From NCBI RefSeq assembly GCF_030412965.1, contig NZ_JAUHJQ010000016.1, positions 1-40,613 of the forward strand: a DNA stretch of 40,613 nucleotides. The letters are read 5' to 3'. Below are positions 34,817 through 40,613 of this stretch, in pieces. Both the position numbers and the translations under genes were made by a program. The DNA is from Nocardioides oceani. GTDB taxonomy: Bacteria; Actinomycetota; Actinomycetes; Propionibacteriales; Nocardioidaceae. Every line of letters starts with the position of its first letter. Position 1 is the stretch's first letter. The notes under the pieces are model-generated. The model was given only the letters and a program-made list of their open reading frames with translations. It made no database searches and was not told the DNA's origin.

Positions 34817-36217
34817 TCAGCACCCGACGAATCGCTGGGCGAACCAGCCGGTGACCTGATCGAGCCCGACCCGCTCCTGCTCCATCGTGTCGCGCGAGCG
34901 GACGGTGACGGCCTGGTCCTCGAGGGTGTCGAAGTCCACGGTCACGCAGTACGGCGTGCCGATCTCGTCCTGGCGGCGGTAGCGGCGGCCGATCGCGCCG
35001 GAGTCGTCGAAGTCGACGTTCCAGCCGGCGGTGCGCAGCGCGGTCGCGAGGTCCTTGGCCTTGGGCGAGAGGTCGGCGTTGCGGCTCAGCGGCAGCACCG
35101 CGACCTTGACCGGCGCCAGGCGCGGGTCGAGGCGCAGCACGGTGCGCTTGTCGACGCCGCCCTTGGTGTTGGGGGCCTCGTCCTCGGTGTAGGCGTCGAC
35201 CAGGAAGGTCATCAGGCTGCGCGAGAGGCCGGCTGCCGGCTCGATGACGTAGGGCGTGTAGCGCTCGTTGTTGGCCTGGTCGAAGTACGACAGGTCCTGG
35301 CCGGAGTGCTGGGCGTGGGTGGAGAGGTCGAAGTCGGTGCGGTTCGCGATGCCCTCGAGCTCACCCCACTCCGAGCCGGTGAACCCGAAGCGGTACTCGA
35401 TGTCCACGGTCCGCTTGGAGTAGTGGCTCAGCTTCTCCTTGGCGTGCTCGTAGTGGCGCAGGTTGTCGGGGTTGATCCCGAGGTCGACGTACCACTGCGT
35501 GCGCTGGTCGATCCAGTACTGGTGCCACTCCTCGTCCTCGCCGGGCTTGACGAAGAACTCCATCTCCATCTGCTCGAACTCGCGGGTGCGGAAGATGAAG
35601 TTGCCCGGCGTGATCTCGTTGCGGAAGCTCTTGCCGATCTGGGCGATGCCGAACGGCGGCTTCTGGCGGCTCGAGGTGACGACGTTGGCGAAGTTCACGA
35701 AGATGCCCTGCGCGGTCTCGGGGCGCAGGTAGTGAAGGCCGGTCTCGTCCTCGGTGACGCCCAGGTGGGTCTTGAGCATGCCGGAGAACTGCCGCGGCTC
35801 GGTCCAGGCCCCGCGCGTGCCGCAGTTGGTGCAGGCGACCTCCTTGAGGTCCACCGAGTCGGGGTCCTCGATGCCCTTCTTCTCCGCGTACGCCTCCTGC
35901 AGGTGGTCGTAGCGGAAGCGCTTGTGGCACGACTGGCACTCGGTCAGCGGGTCGTTGAAGGTGTCGACGTGGCCGCTGGCCTCCCACACCTGGCGCGGCA
36001 GGATGATGCTGGAGTCCAGGCCCACGACGTCCTCGCGCATGGTGACCATGGACTTCCACCACTGGCGCTTGATGTTCTCCTTCAGCTCCACGCCCAGCGG
36101 GCCGTAGTCCCACGCCGAGCGCGTGCCGCCGTAGATCTCGCCGCACGGGTAGACGAAGCCCCGACGCTTGGCGAGGGAGACGACGTGGTCGACGGTCGTT
36201 GCGGGCGGCTTGGCCAC
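34817..36217 (-). CDS. glyS: Glycyl-tRNA synthetase, single-subunit dimeric type
   Basis: A 466-residue class II synthetase charging tRNA-Gly. Motif 2 is in SFRNEITPGNFIFRTREFEQ and motif 3 in AAGLSRSLMTFLVDAY. An inserted zinc-type cluster CQSCHKRF ... CTNCGT (~97-135) and the C-terminal anticodon-binding domain (APVKVAVLPLSRNADL to the end) fit the alpha-2 GlyRS. The GTG start (VAKPPATTVDHVVSLAKRRGFVYP) follows AGAGG by eight bases. A TAGGCT on the minus strand ~70 bases upstream is a likely -10. It lies near zur, as in mycobacteria. Confidence 0.96.
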   Translation of the reverse strand: MAKPPATTVDHVVSLAKRRGFVYPCGEIYGGTRSAWDYGPLGVELKENIKRQWWKSMVTMREDVVGLDSSIILPRQVWEASGHVDTFNDPLTECQSCHKRFRYDHLQEAYAEKKGIEDPDSVDLKEVACTNCGTRGAWTEPRQFSGMLKTHLGVTEDETGLHYLRPETAQGIFVNFANVVTSSRQKPPFGIAQIGKSFRNEITPGNFIFRTREFEQMEMEFFVKPGEDEEWHQYWIDQRTQWYVDLGINPDNLRHYEHAKEKLSHYSKRTVDIEYRFGFTGSEWGELEGIANRTDFDLSTHAQHSGQDLSYFDQANNERYTPYVIEPAAGLSRSLMTFLVDAYTEDEAPNTKGGVDKRTVLRLDPRLAPVKVAVLPLSRNADLSPKAKDLATALRTAGWNVDFDDSGAIGRRYRRQDEIGTPYCVTVDFDTLEDQAVTVRSRDTMEQERVGLDQVTGWFAQRFVGC

Positions 36218-36286
36218 GGGGGAACCTCTCAGGCGGAACTGCAGGGTGCTGCAGGCGGATCTCGGACGGCTCGGACGAGCGAGCGA

Positions 36287-36604
36287 TCAGCCTAGCGAGC
36301 GGGGCACCCCGGTGTTCAGCACGGTCCCCGGGTCCACGGGCTCGTAGGCGCTGGGCTCGTCGAGCGCCCGGCTCAGCACCGGGACGGCGTCCAGCTTGAC
36401 GTCGTACGCCGACAGGGCGCGGCGGTAGGCGCCGGCGTTCTCCCACGTCGTGGTGAGCACCCACAGGGTCGGGTCGTCGACGTTGCGGCCGATCCGGCCG
36501 GCGACGTACCCCGGTCGGGCCGCGAGCGCGGCGTGGGCGCGCTCGAGGTCGGCGCGGAAGCGGTCGTCGCCCTCGGGCGCACGGAAGCGGTTGACCACGA
36601 GCAC
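36287..36604 (-). CDS. Antibiotic biosynthesis monooxygenase (ABM) domain protein
   Basis: A 105-residue single-domain protein with the dimeric ferredoxin-like ABM fold pattern: MLVVNRFRAPEGDDRFRADLERAHAAL, then RPGYVAGRIGRNVDDPTLWVLTTTWENAGAYRRALSAYDVK. Such proteins range from haem-degrading IsdG-like enzymes to small quinone-modifying monooxygenases; the activity here is unknown. The GTG start is six bases from TAGGGT (36616-36611 on the minus strand), so it appears leaderless. It is divergent from the zinc operon and may share its regulatory region. Confidence 0.8.
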   Translation of the reverse strand: MLVVNRFRAPEGDDRFRADLERAHAALAARPGYVAGRIGRNVDDPTLWVLTTTWENAGAYRRALSAYDVKLDAVPVLSRALDEPSAYEPVDPGTVLNTGVPRSLG

Positions 36605-36629
36605 GGCCCGACCCTAGCCCGGAGTCGAT

Positions 36630-36667
36630 TTGACAATCGTTCTCATCAGTTCTGAGAATCGTTCTCA
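36630..36667 (+). promoter_or_regulatory. Leaderless znuA promoter with two Zur-box-like palindromes
   Basis: TTGACA (36630-36635) and GAGAAT (36654-36659) are 18 bases apart and the ATG follows the -10 by seven bases, so the transcript should start at or next to the start codon. Two boxes lie here: TGACAATCGTTCTCA (36631-36645) overlaps the -35, and TGAGAATCGTTCTCA (36653-36667) overlaps the -10 and start codon. The core GAGAA-TCG-TTCTC is palindromic. Fur-family repression by the zur product encoded at the operon's end is the natural reading. Confidence 0.82.
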
Positions 36668-37659
36668 TGAACTTCCGCCGCCGTCCTGCCGCCGCGTCGC
36701 TGACCGTCGGCGCGCTGTCCGCGACCCTCGCCCTCAGCGGCTGCGCCGCGCTCACCGGCGAGGACGATGCGGGCGGGTCCGCCGCCGACTCCCGCACGGT
36801 CGCCGCCGCGCTCTACCCCATCGCGTACGTCGCCGAGCGGGTCGCCGGCGACGCGTTCGACGTCGAGAACCTCACCTCCCCCGGCGGCGAGCCGCACGAC
36901 CTCGAGCTCGGCGTCGGCGAGACCGCGCTGGTGGCCGACTCCGCCCTGCTGGTCTACGTCGAGTCCCTCCAGCCCGCGGTCGACGCGGCCGCCGAGGAGA
37001 ACGCCGGCGGCGAGGTGCTCGACGCCGCCACCGTCGTCGACCTGCTGCCCTTCGAGGACGAGCACGCGCACGAGGAGCACGCGGACCACGAGGACCACGC
37101 GTCCGAGGAGGAGGGCCACGACCACGAGGGCCACGACCACGGCGAGCACGACCCGCACTTCTGGCAGGACCCGCTCCGGATGGCGGAGCTCGGCGACGCC
37201 GTGGCCGAACGCCTGGCCGAGATCGACCCGGGCCAGGCCGACACCTTCGCCGCCAACGCGGACGCGCTCCGCACCGACCTCGAGGCGCTCGACCAGGAGT
37301 ACGTCACCGGGCTGGCCGACTGCACGACGTACACGGTCGTCACCAACCACGACGCGTTCGGCTACCTGGAGAAGTACGGGCTGGAGCTGGAGTCCATCGC
37401 CGGCATCTCCCCCGACGCCGAGCCCAGCCCCGCGACGCTCGCCGAGCTGCAGGAGGTGATCGACGCCGAGGGCGTCACGACCGTCTTCTCCGAGTCGCTG
37501 GTGAGCCCGAAGACCGCCGAGGTGCTGGCCGACGACGCCGGCGTGCGCACCGACGTGCTGGACACCGTCGAGGGCCTGACCGACGAGACCGCGGACGAGG
37601 ACTACCTTTCCCTCATGCGTGCCAACCTCGCCGCCCTCCAGGAGGCGAACGGCTGTTGA
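36667..37659 (+). CDS. znuA: Zinc ABC transporter substrate-binding lipoprotein
   Basis: A 330-residue cluster A-I metal-binding protein. Its signal peptide ends in a lipobox (ALSGC, Cys26). Conserved metal ligands are seen: His77 in GEPHDLE, His164 in DPHFWQDP, a His in VVTNHDAFGY and the late FSESLVSPKTAEVLAD segment. A long His/Glu/Asp-rich loop (~132-162) precedes His164, which marks zinc rather than manganese carriers. Its stop overlaps the znuC start. Expression should rise when zinc is scarce, through the Zur boxes at its promoter. Confidence 0.94.
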   Translation: MNFRRRPAAASLTVGALSATLALSGCAALTGEDDAGGSAADSRTVAAALYPIAYVAERVAGDAFDVENLTSPGGEPHDLELGVGETALVADSALLVYVESLQPAVDAAAEENAGGEVLDAATVVDLLPFEDEHAHEEHADHEDHASEEEGHDHEGHDHGEHDPHFWQDPLRMAELGDAVAERLAEIDPGQADTFAANADALRTDLEALDQEYVTGLADCTTYTVVTNHDAFGYLEKYGLELESIAGISPDAEPSPATLAELQEVIDAEGVTTVFSESLVSPKTAEVLADDAGVRTDVLDTVEGLTDETADEDYLSLMRANLAALQEANGC

Positions 37660-38456
37660 GCTCCTCCCACCCCGGTTCCGAGCCGGTCGTCGAGCTGCGC
37701 GACGGCGCGGTCGCCATCGGCGGGCGACCGGTGCTGCGGCACGTCGACCTCACCGTGCGGCAGGGCGAGTTCGTGACGCTGCTCGGACCCAACGGCTCCG
37801 GCAAGTCCACGCTGGTGCGCGCGCTCACGGGGCTGCGGCCGCTGACGCTCGGGACGCTCCACCTGTTCGGCACGCCGCTCGCGTCGTTCCGCGACTGGCA
37901 CCGGCTGGGCTTCGTGCCGCAGCGCTCGAGCGCCGCGAGCGGCGTGCCCGCGTCGGTCGCCGAGGTCGTCGGCTCCGGCCGGTTGACCCGCCGCCGGCTG
38001 CTGCGCCCCGCGAGCCGCGCCGACCGCGCCGCCGTCGCCTCCGCGCTCGAGCTCGTCGGCCTCGCCGACCGGGCCCGCGACAGCGTCGCCACCCTGTCCG
38101 GCGGGCAGCAGCAGCGCGTGCTCATCGCGCGGGCCCTCGCCGGCGAGCCGGACCTGTTCTTCCTCGACGAGCCGACGGCGGGCGTCGACCTGCCCAACCA
38201 GCAGGCGCTGGCCGCCGCGCTCGGCGCCCTGTCCGCCGCCGGCAGCACGGTCGTGCTGGTCACCCACGAGCTCGGCCCCCTCGCGCCCCTCGTCGACCGC
38301 ACGGTCGTGCTGCGCGACGGCCGGGTCGTGTACGACGGCGCACCCCTGCAGGTCGACGACGCGCACGGCCACCACCACCCCAGCCCGCGGCGTACCGACC
38401 ACCACCCCGGCGTGGTGGCGCCGTTCGACCGGTCCGGAGAGGACGTGCCCTGGTGA
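37656..38456 (+). CDS. znuC: Zinc ABC transporter ATP-binding protein
   Basis: A 266-residue ABC ATPase that powers zinc import. Walker A GPNGSGKST, signature LSGGQQQR, Walker B LFFLDEP, and the H-loop His in LVTHELG are all present. The start is TTG, overlapping the znuA stop (TTGA), with AGGAGG ten bases upstream. The C-terminal tail is rich in His (HGHHHPSP, then TDHHPG), unusual for the family. The stop overlaps the GTG of znuB. Confidence 0.94.
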   Translation: MSSSHPGSEPVVELRDGAVAIGGRPVLRHVDLTVRQGEFVTLLGPNGSGKSTLVRALTGLRPLTLGTLHLFGTPLASFRDWHRLGFVPQRSSAASGVPASVAEVVGSGRLTRRRLLRPASRADRAAVASALELVGLADRARDSVATLSGGQQQRVLIARALAGEPDLFFLDEPTAGVDLPNQQALAAALGALSAAGSTVVLVTHELGPLAPLVDRTVVLRDGRVVYDGAPLQVDDAHGHHHPSPRRTDHHPGVVAPFDRSGEDVPW

Positions 38457-39454
38457 TCGACCTCCTCGGCCACACGTTCATGCAGCGGGCGCTCATCGCG
38501 GCGTTCGTCACCGGCCTCGCCGCGCCCGTGATCGGCACCTACCTGGTCCAGCGACGGCTCTCGCTGCTCGGCGACGGGCTCGGCCACGTCGCGGTCACCG
38601 GTGTCGCGATCGGCCTGCTCACCGGGCTGGCGCCGACCTGGACCGCCGTCGCGGTGGCGATCCTCGGCGCGATCGCGATCGAGGTGATCCGCGAGCGCGG
38701 CAACACCAGCGGCGACCTGGCCCTCGCCCTGCTCTTCTACGGCGGCCTCGCCGGCGGCGTGATGATCACCGGTCTGGCCGGTCAGAGCGCCGCGACGCTG
38801 AACCGGTTCCTCTTCGGCTCCATCACCTCGATCTCGCTCGACGACATCTGGTTCACCCTCGGCCTGGCGGTGCTGATCCTCGTGGTCGGCCTGGGGCTGC
38901 TGCCGCAGCTGTTCACCGTCGCCCAGGACCAGGACTTCGCCCGGGTGGCGGGCCTGAACGTGCGCGCCTACAACCTGCTGGTCGCCGTCCTGGCCGCGGT
39001 CACGGTCACCATCGCGATGCGCACCGTCGGGCTGCTGCTGGTCTCGGCGCTGATGATCGTGCCGGTGGCGACGTCCCAGCAGCTGGCGCGGTCGTTCCGC
39101 CGGACGGTCGTCGGCGCGGTGCTCGTCGGGGCGGGGTCGGCCGTCGGCGGGCTGCTCGTGTCGGCGTACGCCTCCGTGCGCCACGACGTCTCCCTCGCCC
39201 CCGGCTCCACCATCGTGCTGCTGGCGCTGGCGTGCTTCGTCGGCACCTGGCCCGTCGGCGCCTGGCAGCGCCGCCGCGACCGGCTCCACGCGCCGTTCCC
39301 CGCCGAGCCGGTGGAGGGGCACGAGACGACCGACCACCCCCACGACCACGGCCCTGCCTGCGGGCACCCCGCGGTGCCGCACGACGACCACGTCGACTAC
39401 GTCCACGACGGCCACCGGCACGCGCCGCACGGCGAGCACTACGACGAGCACTGA
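38453..39454 (+). CDS. znuB: Zinc ABC transporter permease
   Basis: A 333-residue membrane permease of the ABC-3 family with eight to nine hydrophobic helices and the family's segments LSLLGDGLGHVAVTGVAIG and RTVGLLLVSALMIVPVATSQ. The GTG start overlaps the znuC stop. The last ~45 residues form a soluble tail with more than a dozen His and many Asp (HPHDHGPACGHP ... HDGHRHAPHGEHYDEH), which may hold zinc at the membrane. Most ZnuB proteins lack such a tail. Confidence 0.94.
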   Translation: MIDLLGHTFMQRALIAAFVTGLAAPVIGTYLVQRRLSLLGDGLGHVAVTGVAIGLLTGLAPTWTAVAVAILGAIAIEVIRERGNTSGDLALALLFYGGLAGGVMITGLAGQSAATLNRFLFGSITSISLDDIWFTLGLAVLILVVGLGLLPQLFTVAQDQDFARVAGLNVRAYNLLVAVLAAVTVTIAMRTVGLLLVSALMIVPVATSQQLARSFRRTVVGAVLVGAGSAVGGLLVSAYASVRHDVSLAPGSTIVLLALACFVGTWPVGAWQRRRDRLHAPFPAEPVEGHETTDHPHDHGPACGHPAVPHDDHVDYVHDGHRHAPHGEHYDEH

Positions 39455-39466
39455 GCGGAGCAGCCC

Positions 39467-39859
39467 ATGACCGAGCAGACCCCTCTGCGCCCCACCCGGC
39501 AGCGGCTCGCCGTCGCCGAGGCGCTCGCCTCCGTCGACGACTTCCGCTCCGCCCAGGAGATCCACGACCTGCTCGGCAAGCGCGGCGAGCCGGTCGGGCT
39601 CGCCACCGTCTACCGCACGCTCCAGCGCCTCGCCGACGCCGGCGAGGTCGACCTGCTGCGCACCGAGGACGGCGAGGCGGTCTACCGCCGCTGCTCCGGC
39701 ACGCACCACCACCACCTGGTCTGCCGCTCCTGCGGCGCCACCGTCGAGGTCGAGGGTCCCGCCGTCGAGCGCTGGACCCGCAGCATCGCCGGCGAGCACG
39801 GCTACTCCGACGTCAGCCACACCCTCGAGATCTTCGGCACCTGCCCCGCCTGCCGCTGA
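39467..39859 (+). CDS. zur: Zinc uptake regulator, Fur family
   Basis: A 130-residue Fur-family repressor. The winged helix is in LRPTRQRLAVAEALASV...GLATVYRTLQRLADAG. Structural zinc ligands Cys86, Cys89, Cys126 and Cys129 (CRSC and CPAC) and the His-rich sensing segment GTHHHHLVC (His80-83) are present. Lying last in the zinc-uptake operon, with palindromes at the operon promoter, it is read as Zur rather than Fur. The ATG follows GGAG by six bases, 12 bases after znuB. Confidence 0.94.
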   Translation: MTEQTPLRPTRQRLAVAEALASVDDFRSAQEIHDLLGKRGEPVGLATVYRTLQRLADAGEVDLLRTEDGEAVYRRCSGTHHHHLVCRSCGATVEVEGPAVERWTRSIAGEHGYSDVSHTLEIFGTCPACR

Positions 39860-39869
39860 CCGCCGGCCG

Positions 39870-39921
39870 CGCTGGTCGAGCAGGAGGCGCGCCAGCGCCG
39901 ACGTCATCGAGACCCGGTGAG
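39870..39921. repeat. Dispersed palindromic repeat, copy 1
   Basis: A 52-base unit beginning CGCTGGTCGAGCAGGAGG and ending TCGAGACCCGGTGAG. It differs from copy 3 at one base. The GGTCGAG and TCGAGACC ends and the GGCGCGCCAGCGCC core give it dyad symmetry. It follows the zur stop closely and could fold at the end of that transcript. Confidence 0.8.
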
Positions 39922-39927
39922 CGCCCC

Positions 39928-39975
39928 CGCTGGTTGAGCAGCGAGCGCCAGCGAGCGACGTCGGAACCCGCTGAG
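39928..39975. repeat. Dispersed palindromic repeat, diverged copy 2
   Basis: A related unit with the core AGCGAGCGCCAGCGAGCG in place of the GGAGGCGCGCCAGCGCC core of copies 1 and 3, and changed ends (GGTTGAG, GGAACCCGCTGAG). Same orientation, seven bases from copy 1. Confidence 0.7.
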
Positions 39976-39978
39976 TCC

Positions 39979-40030
39979 CGCTGGTCGAGCAGGAGGCGCG
40001 CCAGCGCCGACGTCGTCGAGACCCGGTGAG
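39979..40030. repeat. Dispersed palindromic repeat, copy 3
   Basis: A 52-base unit identical to copy 1 except for one base (G for A in the CGTCGTCGAG part). Three tandem-like copies in 161 bases suggest recent duplication or gene conversion. I recall this GGTCGAG...GTCGAGACC theme as common between genes in Nocardioides and relatives. Confidence 0.8.
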
Positions 40031-40193
40031 CCGACCTGCGGCCTGCTGGCCGTGGGCGATTGCGGTGGAGGCAGCTACAGGATGGGTGGGCGGGGGGGCT
40101 GCGGGGGTCGTCCGGCTCTCCGGCTGATCGAGGGGCGCTCAGCGACCGTCTCGAAACCTGCCGAGAAAGTAGAGCGAATTTGATGTCCAATAT

Positions 40194-40224
40194 GCGGTCT
40201 GACCTGGGGAAACAGCGGTCTGAC
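40194..40224 (+). promoter_or_regulatory. Direct repeats upstream of the DUF222/HNH gene
   Basis: GCGGTCTGAC occurs twice (40194-40203 and 40215-40224), 21 bases apart, two helical turns, and 29 bases before the ATG. This is a plausible binding site for a dimeric regulator; nothing else is known. Confidence 0.35.
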
Positions 40225-40252
40225 TGTCGGTGGCGGGTGCTTGAGTGGACTC

Positions 40253-40613
40253 ATGGCCAAGGACTCGAGACACCACGCGCACACCGTGTGCCGCGCTGTC
40301 GCGAAGTCCCGCAAGAAGGTCCTTTCAGCCGCGACGTCCGACCTGTGGCGGATGTCTGACGACGAGGTCGCCGCCACGCTGCTCGAAGCGACCCGACTCC
40401 GCGCCCAGGCTGAGGCGCTCGAGCTGCGATTGGCCGCGGAGGCCGACCGCCGTCACGTCGGGGAACGTGCCGGCGCCACCGACACCGCCTCCTGGTGGGG
40501 CCACCAGACCCGGCAGAACCGGCCCGTCGCGAAGTCCCGGATGCGGTTGGCCGAGTCGCTCGACCGCCACGCCCCCACGTCAGCCGCGTTGACCGAGGGC
40601 GCGATCTCGGTCG
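40253..40613 (+). CDS. DUF222 / HNH endonuclease domain protein, 3' end cut by window
   Basis: An open frame of 120 codons runs from the ATG at 40253 to the window edge without a stop. The start (MAKDSRHHAHTVCRAVAKSR) leads into LLEATRLRAQAEALELRLAAEADRRH and ASWWGHQTRQNRPVAKSRMRLAESL, the opening of the DUF222 domain found before HNH nuclease domains in the actinobacterial 13E12-repeat family. The HNH motif itself would lie beyond the window. These proteins are abundant in actinobacterial genomes, often near repeats; their role is unclear. Confidence 0.82.
   Translation, partial: MAKDSRHHAHTVCRAVAKSRKKVLSAATSDLWRMSDDEVAATLLEATRLRAQAEALELRLAAEADRRHVGERAGATDTASWWGHQTRQNRPVAKSRMRLAESLDRHAPTSAALTEGAISV

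Overview
The window is high-G+C actinobacterial chromosome. Gene content and order (tyrS beside a probable rRNA promoter; dgt-hydroxyacid dehydrogenase-dnaG; glyS near znuABC-zur; DUF2243, DUF6766 and DUF222/HNH proteins; many GTG starts; leaderless promoters) fit the order Propionibacteriales, most likely Nocardioides or a close relative. The genus is an inference from gene families, not from an rRNA sequence.

Layout. Positions 1-13,550 are ordinary chromosome: a putative rRNA promoter at the left edge reading out of the window, an FMN alpha-hydroxy-acid oxidase overlapping tyrS, a membrane Ser/Thr kinase, a large PAS/hybrid histidine kinase with two receivers and an Hpt domain, a LuxR-type regulator, an MBL-fold hydrolase, a DUF2243 membrane protein, a divergent MFS transporter/ArsR-like regulator pair with a candidate operator, a CAT-anticodon tRNA and a DUF6766 protein.

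Positions 13,574-25,993 are an integrated mobile element in the 3' half of a tRNA-Asn(GTT) gene. A 53-bp direct repeat marks both ends; the intact tRNA is at the right, next to a tyrosine integrase, and a 38-nt tRNA remnant is at the left. The element has a divergent regulatory switch (HTH protein / excisionase-like protein), a run of four genes joined by GTGA overlaps, a gene whose best start is the non-canonical codon ATC, and a less G+C-rich cargo block. That block holds a small leaderless gene, a HEPN-like RxxxxH protein, and a Mod/Res restriction-modification pair of the type III-like class. I see no relaxase, FtsK/TraB-type transfer protein, capsid or recognisable replication initiator, so this looks like a compact, non-self-transmissible defence element or satellite.

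Positions 26,029-36,604 return to housekeeping genes, all on the minus strand: a hypothetical protein coupled to dnaG, a D-2-hydroxyacid dehydrogenase, dgt, a secreted SH3-like protein behind a structured leader, dusB, two exported proteins, glyS and an ABM-domain protein.

Positions 36,630-39,859 form a zinc-uptake operon, znuA-znuC-znuB-zur, read from a leaderless promoter covered by two Zur-box-like palindromes. The right end has three copies of a dispersed palindromic repeat and the start of a DUF222/HNH endonuclease gene cut by the window edge.
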